From the NCBI RefSeq assembly GCF_900101455.1, contig NZ_FMZJ01000013.1, positions 62,001 through 126,000 of the forward strand: DNA of 64,000 bases. Reading direction: 5' to 3'. Positions 26,164-35,891 of this stretch are shown here, piece by piece (the stretch's first letter is position 1; every line of letters starts with the position of its first letter). The stretch comes from Sphingomonas sp. YR710. GTDB taxonomy: Bacteria; Pseudomonadota; Alphaproteobacteria; Sphingomonadales; Sphingomonadaceae. Both the position numbers and the translations under genes were made by a program. Under the pieces are notes generated by a model. That model was given only the letters and a program-made list of their open reading frames with translations. It did not search any database and was not told the origin of the DNA.

Positions 26164-27405
26164 ATGCCGGCCATCCAACTGCGCCTGATTCCGTCCGATG
26201 GCGTGCAATTCCAGCGCAACAACTTCGATTTTATACGATTGATGATGGCGTTGCTCGTCATCTATTCGCATGCCTTTGCACTTTATTCGGGAAGCGAGGA
26301 TCGCGAGACGTTGTCGTTGATAACAAATGGTTTTTACAATAGCGGTAGGATTGCCGTCTGGAGTTTTTTCATCGCCAGCGGTTTTCTAGTCTCGCGGAGT
26401 TTCGAGCGATCGGCTTCGGTGCGTCAATATGCGTCGAAGCGCATGCGGCGCGTCTATCCCGGCTATCTGGTCGCGACAACGATTTGCGCCTTCGTTGTGA
26501 CGCCGCTGTTCATCGTTGGCAGGCAGTTCGCGCCGGATATATCCGAGGTAGCGCGAACGATCGCTCTGAATCTGTTTTTCTCCAATCACTTCCCAATCGA
26601 TGATCTGTTCCTGAACAACCTCAGTTCGACGGTGAACGGATCGTTGTGGAGCATAAAATATGAAGTGCTCTGCTATGCCGGCATCGCTCTGCTCGGCTGG
26701 GCGGGGTTGCTGAGGAGGCGGGCTGCGATCCTAATTCTATATGTTGCGATCGTGTTCGCCTGGTGCTGGCTCGATGCGACGGGGCGCAAGCCCGGGGGAT
26801 CTCAGTTCGTCAGGGATATGGTCGGCTGGCCCTATCAATGGTTCCGGGTGTTGCCCAACTTTCTGGCCGGTGTGCTGATCTACCTCTATCGCGAGCGGAT
26901 CCCGCGATCGACGCCGCTGTTAATGGTCGGGCTGATAGCCAGTTTTGCCGCCTTCTGGTCTCCCTATCATCTGCAGGGTCTGATTCTGGCGCATCTGATC
27001 GCACCGCCGACGCTGGCTTATGGAATTTTTGTTTTTGCCTTTCATCCGAAGATTGCGCTGCATGCCGCCGCTCGGTTCGGCGATTTTTCTTATGGTACTT
27101 ACCTCTATGGCTTCGTGATCCAGCAGATGTTGCTCGCTACATTCCAGTTGGGCTTTTGGCCATTCGTGCTGTTGTCGATGCTGTGTGCATTGCTGGCCGG
27201 GGCGGCGAGCTGGTGTCTGGTCGAGCGTCACTTTCTGCGGCGAAAACCAGAATCAGTCGCGCCTTGTTCGGATCCAGTGTCGTTCGCGCCGGGTGATACC
27301 GCTGAGATATATAGGCAGTTTCCACAGCATGTAGAGCGGGACACGCAACAGCGTCGCGGCCCGGATCTGGTCGCGGGCATGAGTCCAGACTGCGCCGACC
27401 AATAA
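26164..27405 (+). CDS. Acyltransferase 3 family membrane protein
   Basis: A 413-residue polytopic protein of the acyltransferase-3 (OafA/NodX) family, which O-acetylates or otherwise acylates surface sugars. The N-terminal NNFDFIRLMMALLVIYSHAF with its catalytic His and the later RRVYPGYLVATTI and SLWSIKYEVLCY segments are typical; about ten hydrophobic segments follow. The last ~50 residues are polar and overlap the opposing glycosyltransferase by 153 bp, so the normal family end (VERHFLRRKP) is passed. The tail may be a read-through extension. Confidence 0.88.
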   Translation: MPAIQLRLIPSDGVQFQRNNFDFIRLMMALLVIYSHAFALYSGSEDRETLSLITNGFYNSGRIAVWSFFIASGFLVSRSFERSASVRQYASKRMRRVYPGYLVATTICAFVVTPLFIVGRQFAPDISEVARTIALNLFFSNHFPIDDLFLNNLSSTVNGSLWSIKYEVLCYAGIALLGWAGLLRRRAAILILYVAIVFAWCWLDATGRKPGGSQFVRDMVGWPYQWFRVLPNFLAGVLIYLYRERIPRSTPLLMVGLIASFAAFWSPYHLQGLILAHLIAPPTLAYGIFVFAFHPKIALHAAARFGDFSYGTYLYGFVIQQMLLATFQLGFWPFVLLSMLCALLAGAASWCLVERHFLRRKPESVAPCSDPVSFAPGDTAEIYRQFPQHVERDTQQRRGPDLVAGMSPDCADQ

Positions 27406-28413
27406 CAAGGTGATGGCTAGCAGCCCGCTCAGTACAAAAAGCGGCGGAATGGGCCCGCCGCGTCCGACGATGATGGCCAGTACGAACAGGATCAGGCTAT
27501 TGATCATCATCAGCAACGCCAGCGGTGGCACGAGCAGGTGGAGCCCCAGCCATGTCGTTCCCCACTGCCCGGACATCAGCAACGGGGGCACCGCATGCCC
27601 TGCCGTGGCAAGAAACCCATGCTCCCAGCGGCGGCGTTGCGCCAATGTTCCGCCGGCGCTGCTCGGGTCCGACAGGATCGTCACATCGTCGACGAATAGC
27701 GGGCTTTGTCCCCGCCGTGCGAGCGCGATGCCGAGCCTGAGATCCTCGACGATGTCACTTGTTGCCAGGGGTGCCTGCGCAAATATCGGCCAGGGGAAGG
27801 CCATGCCCGATCCGGTCAATATCGCCGGTGCGCCAATGCGCGCGAGCCCGCGCTGGCGGATCAGGTTTTTCACGAGAAAGGCGAAGCCCGAAAGCTGGAC
27901 CATCGGCCCGGCTTCAGGCTGTGGCGTCATCAGGTAACTCGCCTGCACCGGCCTGTCGCCTGCCAGCGCGATCTCCGCCAGTCGGCGAAGCCCGCCGGCC
28001 GAGATCCGGCAATCGGCATCGATCACGATCGCGACATCGGGCGGATCGGCGGACAGATGATCGCGCGCGAATGCTAGTGCGTAGCCTTTGCCGCGCGCGC
28101 CGGGATCGTGGCGCTCGATCACGTCCGCGCCCGCCCGCAGGGCCATGGCCGCGGTCAGGTCGCTGCAATTGTCGGCGACGACGAGAAGGCGGCCCCCGGA
28201 CGGGAGATCGCCCAGCAGCGCCGCTATCGTAGCCGTGATACCGGTCTCCTCGTCATGAGCCGGTACGATCACGGCTACGCGCGGTTGGCGGCTCGCCGCA
28301 CCCGCCGGCCGGGCGCGCAGCGGCCACAGTCCCAATGCCGTCTCGATCGCAAATACCGCCGACATGACGAAAATAGGAGCCAGAAGGGCCCAGCCGATCC
28401 CGGTCATGATCAT
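27253..28413 (-). CDS. Glycosyltransferase family 2, membrane-anchored
   Basis: A 386-residue GT-A fold transferase with one N-terminal membrane segment, the catalytic domain (VAVIVPAHDEE, IVIDADCR, QRRRWEHG, which is the QxxRW motif of processive enzymes) and three C-terminal hydrophobic segments. It ends with a family-like tail (LYMLWKLPIYLSG, then RRERHWIRTRRD), which argues that this frame, not the tail of the opposing acyltransferase, is the constrained one in the overlap. It overlaps the upstream GT2 by 4 bp (ATGA). Confidence 0.9.
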   Translation of the reverse strand: MIMTGIGWALLAPIFVMSAVFAIETALGLWPLRARPAGAASRQPRVAVIVPAHDEETGITATIAALLGDLPSGGRLLVVADNCSDLTAAMALRAGADVIERHDPGARGKGYALAFARDHLSADPPDVAIVIDADCRISAGGLRRLAEIALAGDRPVQASYLMTPQPEAGPMVQLSGFAFLVKNLIRQRGLARIGAPAILTGSGMAFPWPIFAQAPLATSDIVEDLRLGIALARRGQSPLFVDDVTILSDPSSAGGTLAQRRRWEHGFLATAGHAVPPLLMSGQWGTTWLGLHLLVPPLALLMMINSLILFVLAIIVGRGGPIPPLFVLSGLLAITLLLVGAVWTHARDQIRAATLLRVPLYMLWKLPIYLSGITRRERHWIRTRRD

Positions 28414-29468
28414 ACTTCGCCGGCCTTCTTATATTCGATCAGCCCCGACGGGCGGCCGCGCAGCCGGTTCCAGTAGAAGCGCGCCATTCCTGCCATCTCG
28501 GCATATTTTCCGATCATCAGGAACAGGCTTAGTTGCACGGCCTGCCGTCGTGTCCGTGTCCGCGCCTCGCGGACGGCAACGCGGACGATCTGGCCGAGCA
28601 GCGACAGAGCCAGCAACCCGAGCATGATCGGATACAGCATGCTGCGCGTAATGATCGTTTCGATCAGCAGAGTCACAGCGAGAGCCGGCACCATGCCGCC
28701 CCAGATCATCGCGCGGCGGCAGTTGCGATGATAATCGTGCAGCCGGCCGTCGGGATGGCGGGTCACCAGTTCGGCAAAGGCGTGGCCGGCACGCGCGGTG
28801 CGGCGCCACCATTGGCCGAAGTGCAGGATCGCGGCATCGTGGATCGTCATGTCCACATCGATGCAGGCGATGCGCCAGCCTGCCGCCCTCAGCCGGATCG
28901 ACAGGTCGGGATCCTCGCCCGCGATCATATCTGTCCGATAGCCGCCGGCGGCCCGAACCGCGTCGGTCCGCAGCAGCACATCGCCGCCAAAGGCCATGGC
29001 CGGTCCTGCGGGGATGGCCCATTCGACATCGCACAGCCAGTTGTACACGGACCTGCCGGGATCTCGTTCGCGGCGCCGGCCGCATATCGCGGCCAGCCCC
29101 GGATCGGCCTGCAGCGCGGCGAGTGCGGTTGGTAGCCAGCCCGCGGCCAGCTCGCAATCTCCGTCGATCATCTGGACATAACCGATATCGGGTTCAATCT
29201 CGTCCAGTCGCGCGAGCCCCCGGTTGCGCGCGCGCGCGGCCGAATAACCACCGGCCGGATCGAGCGCGCAGACGTCGACGCCAGCCGCCTTTGCCTGGCC
29301 GATACTGCCGTCGGTCGATCCTGAATCGACATAGATCACGGGCTCATAATCGGTCAGCGACGCCAATGCCGTGGTGAGGCGCTCCCCCTCGTTGCGACCG
29401 ATCAGAACGATAGCGACATCTCGGTCGTCATTCGAGCCGCGGATCTGGCTTGGCGGGGCATCGGACAT
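28410..29468 (-). CDS. Glycosyltransferase family 2
   Basis: A 352-residue transferase. The GT-A domain holds VAIVLIGRNEGERL, VDSGSTDGS, QMIDGDCELAAGW and AGEDPDLSIRL. Two or three hydrophobic segments near the C-terminus (VPALAVTLLIETIIT and the following one) anchor it in the membrane. The start at 29468 (MSDAPPSQ) is used; an open frame upstream looks non-coding. It is divergent from the VPxP-tailed protein gene. Together with the next gene it would add sugars to the lipid-linked unit. Confidence 0.88.
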   Translation of the reverse strand: MSDAPPSQIRGSNDDRDVAIVLIGRNEGERLTTALASLTDYEPVIYVDSGSTDGSIGQAKAAGVDVCALDPAGGYSAARARNRGLARLDEIEPDIGYVQMIDGDCELAAGWLPTALAALQADPGLAAICGRRRERDPGRSVYNWLCDVEWAIPAGPAMAFGGDVLLRTDAVRAAGGYRTDMIAGEDPDLSIRLRAAGWRIACIDVDMTIHDAAILHFGQWWRRTARAGHAFAELVTRHPDGRLHDYHRNCRRAMIWGGMVPALAVTLLIETIITRSMLYPIMLGLLALSLLGQIVRVAVREARTRTRRQAVQLSLFLMIGKYAEMAGMARFYWNRLRGRPSGLIEYKKAGEV

Positions 29469-29730
29469 CGGTATTGCTGTCGCACGATTCACGGCAATTA
29501 TCGAGATCCGTTTCTTCGTATTGAAATCGTTAACGATTCGAAACAACCCGCGGTGGCACGCGGGCTTGGGGTGAATCGGGCGGCCGCCATCGGGTGTTAA
29601 TCTTGTAAAGCGCCGGATTATTCCATATAGCTGCAATATTCGATAAGGGTCGGAGGGGATTTTTTGTCGATGGCTGGAACTGCGCGTGCCTGTTCGAAGG
29701 CGCGTCATGGTTCTAACGCGGGGGTGTTTG

Positions 29731-30339
29731 ATGCGTAGCTTTTTGCGGGTTCTTGGTGTTGCTGCTGTGGTCGTTCTGGCCGCGCCCTTGTCGGCGGCGC
29801 CGTTGCCGGCGGACAATACGGGTTTCGCTACACCCTATATGGGCCAATTGATCCAGGGCGACTTTGTCGCCACGGGATCGACGTTCAGCTCCATCAAAGC
29901 CGTCACTTCCAACGCAAATCCGGGCGGATCGGGCTTTTCGGTGTTCGCGTCGTTCGATGTGATCGGCAATGTCGGCGGGATCTCTGCCGGCGGCGTTCTG
30001 ATCCGCCGCGATGATACGCATTCGCTGGGCACCGTGACGGCGGGGCTTTACAATTACAGCCTGACCGCCGCCAATCATCTCGGCGGCCTGGTTTACAATT
30101 TTGCAGCACCCTCGGGCAGCTTCACCTCATCGTTCGATTCGTCGCTGCTTACCCTCGCGGGCGGAAAATATATTTTTCAGGTACATTCGTCGGCAACCAG
30201 CGGCGTCAGCCTTTATCGTCTCAACGTCAGTTCTGTGCCGGTCCCCGGCGCGGCCCTGTTGTTCGTCGCCGGGCTGGGCGTAGTGGGTATTGCCAGCCAG
30301 CGCCGCCAGAAGAACAAGCAGACCATTCAGGCTGTCTGA
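29731..30339 (+). CDS. Exported protein with VPxP (VPLPA-type) CTERM sorting signal
   Basis: A 202-residue protein with a signal peptide (MRSFLRVLGVAAVVVLAAPLSA), a Gly/Ser-rich beta-strand-rich body and a C-terminal tripartite tag: VPVPGA (169-174), a hydrophobic helix (ALLFVAGLGVVGIA) and a basic end (QRRQKNK). This is the architecture of exosortase substrates, of the VPLPA-CTERM variety. It lies directly before the XrtD-like exosortase gene. A start at 29707 is possible; 29731 has GGGGG upstream. The body is not recognised. Confidence 0.82.
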   Translation: MRSFLRVLGVAAVVVLAAPLSAAPLPADNTGFATPYMGQLIQGDFVATGSTFSSIKAVTSNANPGGSGFSVFASFDVIGNVGGISAGGVLIRRDDTHSLGTVTAGLYNYSLTAANHLGGLVYNFAAPSGSFTSSFDSSLLTLAGGKYIFQVHSSATSGVSLYRLNVSSVPVPGAALLFVAGLGVVGIASQRRQKNKQTIQAV

Positions 30340-30425
30340 CGGCTTTGCGTGATCGGGCCGTGGCATTTCCACGGTGCCATTAGCTTGTATGTTCGCGCGT
30401 GCCGGCTCATGATCCATCGCACAAT

Positions 30426-32006
30426 ATGGCGGCAGTCACAGAATCCAGTCGATCGGGGAGCATGGACCGGGCCATCCTGAAGCGGGGCGCGCGCATTGCG
30501 GCTCCGGCGCTGGTGTCCGGTATCATCCTGTTTCTGTTCTGGAGCGCGATTACTAATATCGCGGGCCGCTGGCTTTCCAGCGAAGAATATAGCCACGGCT
30601 TCATCGCGCTGGCGGTTTCCGGTTTCTACCTGTTTCGAAGGCGCGGTGCGTTGCTGGCGGCTGCGGGCGGGTCGACATGGCTTGCGGTGCCGGTTGTCGC
30701 GCTCGGCGCCGGGCTGGCGCTGTTCAGCGAACTTGGCGCGACTTTCTTCCTCGCACAATATGGTCTCGTGCTGCTCCTGGCTGGCTTGGCGCTTGGGCTG
30801 TTCGGCATGCGGGGGCTCCGGATCGCTGGGCCGGCGCTGCTGCTGATCCTGGTTGTCGTACCAGTGCCCTATTTCCTGGAAGCGCAGGCGACCGCGCGGT
30901 TGCAGCTCCTTTCCACACAAGCAGGAGTGGCGATCCTGCATGCCCTGAAGATCGCGGCCTATGCCGATGGCAATATCGTCGATCTTGGTAGCTATCAGCT
31001 TGATGTTATCGAGGCCTGTAGCGGCCTGCGATATCTGTTTCCGTTGACCGGCCTCGCCGTGATCATCGCCTTTTTGTACCGCGGGCGATGGTGGCAGCGT
31101 GCGTTGGTCGTCGCGTCCGCTCCGCCGATTGCGATCGGCATGAACATCCTGCGCATCGCCGCCATCGGTATCCTGGTCGAGCATCAAGGGCCTTCGGCTG
31201 CGGCAGGATTTACCCATGCTTTCGAAGGCTGGGTGATATTCGTGGCCTGTGCGGTGATCCTGCTCGGGGAAATCGCGCTGCTCAACCTGTTCGCGCGTCA
31301 ACCTTGGGGCGATGTTTTCGGCCTTGACGATCCCGATCCGATTCCGTCGACCGCGCCGGCAATCGGCTGGACCAGTCTGCCGATGCTGACGGCGGTGCTT
31401 GTGCTGGTCGCAACCATACCGGCCGTGATGGCGCTGCGCTTCCGAACGCCGGTTCTTCCCGCGCGCCCGCCCTTGCTGTTGTTTCCACTCGAAATTGGCA
31501 GCTGGCGGGGCGCGGTGGCGCCGCTCACGCGGACCGAACTGCGCTTCCTCGGCAACCCCGACTATATCAACGTCGATTTTGCGCGGAGCGGGGCGGGCGA
31601 ACTCAATCTGTTCGTTGCGTATTACGACCAGCAAAGCCAAGGTGTTTCGCCGCATTCGCCGCAGGTCTGTATCCCCGGTTCGGGCTGGACGATCACCTCG
31701 CTGCAGCAGCGGCCCGTAATGATCGGTGGCCGGTTGCGCATGGTAAACCGTGCTGTTGTCGAAGCAGGTCCGGCGCGGCAGATCGTCTATTATGTCTTTT
31801 ACCAGCGAGGGCGCTGGATGACCGACGAATATAGGGTAAAGTTTGCCTTGCTGGAGGATAGCCTGCTCAAGAATCGAACCGACGGGGCCCTGATTCGTCT
31901 CAACGCCCTGGTCCCGCCCGGCGGCACCGAGGCGAAGACCGATGCCATGCTGACGTCGTTCCTGGCGCGCGCGATGGTCCCGATCGGGCGGTTCGTTCCG
32001 CAATGA
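30426..32006 (+). CDS. Exosortase fused to EpsI domain (XrtD-like)
   Basis: A 526-residue membrane protein. Residues ~20-305 are an eight-or-so-helix exosortase with the catalytic trio Cys198 (VIEACSGLRYL), Arg243 (MNILRIAAIG) and His264 (FTHAFEGW). After a linker, one more membrane helix leads to a periplasmic EpsI domain (~330-526) with YYDQQSQGVSPHSPQVCIPG. This fusion layout is that of XrtD, which pairs with VPLPA-type tails, matching the gene just upstream. The start is uncertain: GTG at 30399, ATG 30426 or ATG 30462 (close to GGGGAG). It overlaps the TPR gene by 4 bp. Confidence 0.9.
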   Translation: MAAVTESSRSGSMDRAILKRGARIAAPALVSGIILFLFWSAITNIAGRWLSSEEYSHGFIALAVSGFYLFRRRGALLAAAGGSTWLAVPVVALGAGLALFSELGATFFLAQYGLVLLLAGLALGLFGMRGLRIAGPALLLILVVVPVPYFLEAQATARLQLLSTQAGVAILHALKIAAYADGNIVDLGSYQLDVIEACSGLRYLFPLTGLAVIIAFLYRGRWWQRALVVASAPPIAIGMNILRIAAIGILVEHQGPSAAAGFTHAFEGWVIFVACAVILLGEIALLNLFARQPWGDVFGLDDPDPIPSTAPAIGWTSLPMLTAVLVLVATIPAVMALRFRTPVLPARPPLLLFPLEIGSWRGAVAPLTRTELRFLGNPDYINVDFARSGAGELNLFVAYYDQQSQGVSPHSPQVCIPGSGWTITSLQQRPVMIGGRLRMVNRAVVEAGPARQIVYYVFYQRGRWMTDEYRVKFALLEDSLLKNRTDGALIRLNALVPPGGTEAKTDAMLTSFLARAMVPIGRFVPQ

Positions 32007-34399
32007 GGGATTTGGCTCGTTCGGCCCGGCGCCGGCATCCTTTGGCACGCCTGGGGCTGTGCCTGCTGCTGGCGATCGCCGGTTGCGGTTCGCCGCAGGA
32101 ACGTGCGGCCAAGGCGCTCGTGCGATACGAAAATTATTATGCTCAGCACGACATGTTGCGCGCGCGCATCGAAATCCGCAACGCGATCCGCGAACAGGAT
32201 GATGTCGCCGATTATTGGAACAAGCTCGGCCGCGTCGAACTCGCCCTCAACAAATATTTCAACGCTTATTCGGCCTATTCCCGTGCCCTCGAACTCGACA
32301 AGGGCAATATCGAGGCGATGCAGGCCGTAGCCGAATTGTCCTATTCGGGTGGATCGCCCGATGATGCCGTCAAATATGCCGATAAGATGCTGTTGCTTGA
32401 TCCGGGCAATCTGCGGATGCTGTTCGTCAAGGGCTCGGTGGCCTTCGACACGAAGAAGTACGATGATGCGCGGGCCATCGCCCTGCATATGCTGTCAGTT
32501 GAACCTGGCAATGAAGGGGCAGCGATCCTGCTCGCCCGCGTGCAATATGCGACCGGCGATTCCAAGGCTGCGATAGCCACACTCGAAAATTCGGTGTCTC
32601 GTGATGGCCCGTCGCGGCCGAAATTTATCGCGTTGCTCGATTTTTACAGCGATCAGCAGGATCTTGCGGGCATCGACGCCACCTATGCGCGCCTGTTCAA
32701 GCTGCAGCCGCGCAACATCGATCTGCGCCTCGAATATGCCAGGGTGCTGTACGAAAGTGATCGGCCCGATCGAGCGCTGGCGATCATCGATCGGCTGCAA
32801 TCGGCCAATCCGCATAATACCAAGCTGCAGCAGAAGATCGTCGATTTGTGGATGGCCGTCGGCAGCAAGGCGATCGCCATCGATCAGGTGCGCCGCTTTG
32901 CCGAGGCCGGCAATGATCAGATGAAGGTCGCGCTCGGCCAGCTTGCCGTCGATCAGAAACGGTTCGCAGAGGCCGAAGCCATCCTGCGGCCTTTCGTCGA
33001 CAAAGGCAGCATCACGCCCGAAAATGTCCAGGCAAACACGCTCTATGCGGCAGCGTTGGCGGGGCTCGGCAAGCGGACGGAGGCGCTGGCGCGGGCGGAT
33101 AAGGTGCTCGAATTCGATAAGACCAATCCGCAGGCGCTGTTGCTGCGGATCCAGATTTCGATCGATCGCAAGAATCTCGGCTTGGCGCTGAACGACGCGC
33201 AGATTTTGGGGCGCGACAATCCCGATCTCGCGGCGGCACGGGTTGCACTGGCTCAGGTCTATGCCCTGCGTAAGGAACAGGCCCTGGCCGACGGTGTTTT
33301 CGCCCGGGCGGCTGATGAACTGCCGGCGAACGCCGATTTGTTGCGCGCCTATATCGCCTACCTGATCGGTACTGATCGCCGTCAAATGGCGCTCGACATT
33401 GCCGAGAATTTTACGCGGCACAATGCCGATTCCCTCGAAGGCTGGAAGATCCGGGCCGATCTCTGCCTTGCGCTCGGTGATGAGCGTTGCGCACAACTTA
33501 CGCTCGATGCTCTCGGCCGGCTCCGGGGTGGTGATAAAGCACGCGCCGCGTTGTCGATGGCGATGAACGAAAAGCACAAGGATGGCGCGCCGCTTTCAGG
33601 CAGCCTCCCGGCGATGTTGCAGTCGGTGCTGGGGGGGCAGGTCAGCCTTGAGGCAACCGCACAGAAGCTCGTGGTTCAGGGGAGGGCGCCCGACGCCGAA
33701 AAGATCACCAAGGCCGTGATCGTGCGGCAGCCGCAGAATGAACTCGCCAAGCTGGTTCTCGCCAATCTCGCGCTGCTCCGGGGCGATCGCCAGGGCGCGG
33801 AGGCCGCAATACAGGGGGTGATCGAGCGCGATCCGACGCAGGCGCTCGGTTATCGTGATCTGGCACGCTTGCGCTTTGGCGCCGGCGATCGGTCGGGCGC
33901 GTTCGCGGCGCTTGCGCAGGGGCTGGCGCGTCTGTCGTCGAACGATACCCTGCTCTTCGAACGGGCGACGTTCGAGCAGGCTTCGGGTAGCAATGCCGCC
34001 GCCGCCAAAAGCTACCGGCTGTTGTTGCGTCAGCACCCGGACAATCTGATCGCGATCAACAATCTGATCTATCTCCTGTCCGAAGATCGTTCGCCGCCGG
34101 CCCTGCAGGAAGCCGTGCAGCTGGCGAAGCGGATCGAATCGGAGGACCTCCCGGCATTTCTCGATACACGCGGATGGTTGCTGCTGCGGACTGGCAATGT
34201 GGCCGGTGCCGTGTCGCTTCTGCGGCGTGCCATCGAGGGGTTTCAGCCGCCGTCGATCTATCGATATCATCTGGCAGAAGCGCTGATCGCCGGTGGCGAC
34301 GCGGCGGGCGCCCGGGCGCAGGCGCAGGCGGCACTGGCGAGCGCATCGGGCAATGAGCGCTGGATCGCGCGCGCGCGCGATATCCTGCGGGTGCGTTGA
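32003..34399 (+). CDS. TPR-repeat lipoprotein of exosortase/EPS systems (PrsT-like)
   Basis: A 798-residue protein with a lipoprotein signal (LGLCLLLAIAGC) and tetratricopeptide repeats along nearly its whole length, from about residue 60 to the end. Size and context match PrsT, the TPR lipoprotein found with PEP-CTERM/exosortase loci. It is probably a periplasmic, outer-membrane-anchored scaffold for polymer export or for sorting. It is translationally coupled to the exosortase by ATGA and precedes the sugar transferase by 25 bp. Confidence 0.87.
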   Translation: MRDLARSARRRHPLARLGLCLLLAIAGCGSPQERAAKALVRYENYYAQHDMLRARIEIRNAIREQDDVADYWNKLGRVELALNKYFNAYSAYSRALELDKGNIEAMQAVAELSYSGGSPDDAVKYADKMLLLDPGNLRMLFVKGSVAFDTKKYDDARAIALHMLSVEPGNEGAAILLARVQYATGDSKAAIATLENSVSRDGPSRPKFIALLDFYSDQQDLAGIDATYARLFKLQPRNIDLRLEYARVLYESDRPDRALAIIDRLQSANPHNTKLQQKIVDLWMAVGSKAIAIDQVRRFAEAGNDQMKVALGQLAVDQKRFAEAEAILRPFVDKGSITPENVQANTLYAAALAGLGKRTEALARADKVLEFDKTNPQALLLRIQISIDRKNLGLALNDAQILGRDNPDLAAARVALAQVYALRKEQALADGVFARAADELPANADLLRAYIAYLIGTDRRQMALDIAENFTRHNADSLEGWKIRADLCLALGDERCAQLTLDALGRLRGGDKARAALSMAMNEKHKDGAPLSGSLPAMLQSVLGGQVSLEATAQKLVVQGRAPDAEKITKAVIVRQPQNELAKLVLANLALLRGDRQGAEAAIQGVIERDPTQALGYRDLARLRFGAGDRSGAFAALAQGLARLSSNDTLLFERATFEQASGSNAAAAKSYRLLLRQHPDNLIAINNLIYLLSEDRSPPALQEAVQLAKRIESEDLPAFLDTRGWLLLRTGNVAGAVSLLRRAIEGFQPPSIYRYHLAEALIAGGDAAGARAQAQAALASASGNERWIARARDILRVR

Positions 34400-34424
34400 T
34401 AATGACGGTGCGGATCATGAAGCC

Positions 34425-35891
34425 ATGCTGACCGTTCCGGACAGTCCCCCGGCACTTGCCGAGATGAAGTCGCGCAAATATCGTTTTACATCGAACGTCA
34501 TCGCTTCGATCGTGATCACCGCGGATATCGCCTGCCTCATTCTGGGCTCGGTACTGGCGGTCATGGCCTATGCCATATTGGCGGGCCGCCAATATTTCCT
34601 CGACATGCACGTCACGGTGGCCGTGATCGTGGCGGTGAACTTCTTGCTGATCCGGCTGTCGCGCGATTCCTATTCGCATCCGATGGGGCGCGGCCAGGAC
34701 AGCGATCAGGGTGTCGTCTTCGAATTCCTGATCGCAGCCATCCTGGTGTTCGCGACGGTCTGGCAATTGGGGCTCGCCACCCTGTTTTCGCCGGGGCTTG
34801 GCGTCTGTTACGTCGGCTCCTGCCTGCTGCTGCTGTTCGTCAGCCGTTATGCCGTCCGCAAGCTCGTCTGGCATTTGGTGCAGGCCGGCTATATCGGTCA
34901 GCGCATCGTCATTTATGGTGCCGATGAGCATGCGACGGGCCGGGTGCTCCGGCTGCTCGATCTCGAAAGGTTGCCCTATCTGTCGGTAATCGGCATCGCG
35001 GACGGCCGCACCACCCGGATCGACCGCGATCGCTTATGGGGTGTGCCGTTTCTCGGCGATCTCGATGCGCTGCTCGAGCGGGTGAAGCGCGGCGATGTCG
35101 ACATGGTGATCATCGCCCTGCCGATGATCGGGCAGGATCGGCTCGATCAGATCACCGAAACCCTCCAATCGGTGTCGGTCGACATCTGCCTCATGCCGCG
35201 CGAGGCGATGGATCTGTCGACCCAATATCGTATGCGTTTCATCGGATCCTTGCCGCTCTTCGCGCTATGGCAGCGACCGATCCGCGATTGGGATCACATC
35301 ATCAAGGCGCTCGAAGATCGGTTTCTGGCGCTCGGGGGGCTGATCATACTATCGCCCGTGCTGGCGCTGGCGGCACTGGCGATCAAATTGACCAGCCCGG
35401 GCCCGATCCTGTTTCGTCAGCAGCGCTTCGGCTTCAATAATGTGAAGATCGACGTCCTGAAATTCCGATCGATGTATGTCGATCAGCAGGACGAAAGCGG
35501 CGCCGAGCGGACGGTGCGGGGCGATCCGCGGGTGACGCCGGTCGGGCGCATCATCCGGCGGCTCAGCATCGATGAACTGCCACAATTGTACAATGTATTA
35601 TGCGGGGAAATGTCGATCGTGGGGCCGCGCCCACATGCGACGACCATGAAGGTCGGTGACAAGCAATATTTCGAGGCGGTGAAGGGATATGCCGCACGGC
35701 ACCGGGTGAAACCGGGGATAACCGGCCTCGCCCAGGTCCGCGGTCTGCGGGGAGAGATCAACACGATCGAACGCGCCAAGCGGCGCGTGGAATATGATTT
35801 TTATTATATCGAAAATTGGTCGCTGATGCTCGATATCCGCATCATTCTCGAGACCTTCTACAAGCTGTTATGGGATCATAACGCCTATTGA
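34425..35891 (+). CDS. Polyprenyl-phosphate hexose-1-phosphate transferase (initiating enzyme of EPS synthesis)
   Basis: A 488-residue protein with four N-terminal membrane helices, a CoA-binding-like middle domain (QRIVIYGADEHATGRVLRLL) and a C-terminal bacterial sugar transferase domain with KFRSMYVDQ, DELPQLYNVL, SIVGPRPHA and GITGLAQVRGLRGE. It transfers a sugar-1-phosphate, commonly glucose, onto undecaprenyl phosphate (WcaJ/GumD/PssY family). The start at 34425 is 25 bp after the TPR gene. It overlaps the convergent epsD-like gene by 7 bp. It is the only initiating enzyme seen in the cluster. Confidence 0.92.
   Translation: MLTVPDSPPALAEMKSRKYRFTSNVIASIVITADIACLILGSVLAVMAYAILAGRQYFLDMHVTVAVIVAVNFLLIRLSRDSYSHPMGRGQDSDQGVVFEFLIAAILVFATVWQLGLATLFSPGLGVCYVGSCLLLLFVSRYAVRKLVWHLVQAGYIGQRIVIYGADEHATGRVLRLLDLERLPYLSVIGIADGRTTRIDRDRLWGVPFLGDLDALLERVKRGDVDMVIIALPMIGQDRLDQITETLQSVSVDICLMPREAMDLSTQYRMRFIGSLPLFALWQRPIRDWDHIIKALEDRFLALGGLIILSPVLALAALAIKLTSPGPILFRQQRFGFNNVKIDVLKFRSMYVDQQDESGAERTVRGDPRVTPVGRIIRRLSIDELPQLYNVLCGEMSIVGPRPHATTMKVGDKQYFEAVKGYAARHRVKPGITGLAQVRGLRGEINTIERAKRRVEYDFYYIENWSLMLDIRIILETFYKLLWDHNAY

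Noticed and set aside
29554-29569. Sigma-54-like site (TGGCACG followed by CTTGG) before the VPxP-tailed protein gene
   Set aside because: The spacing from GG to the -12 element is off by one and the -12 dinucleotide is not GC, so it does not fit the consensus.
30327-32048. A 573-codon minus-strand open frame opposite the exosortase gene
   Set aside because: The high GC content gives long antisense frames; the plus-strand exosortase with its catalytic residues and coupled neighbours is clearly the gene.
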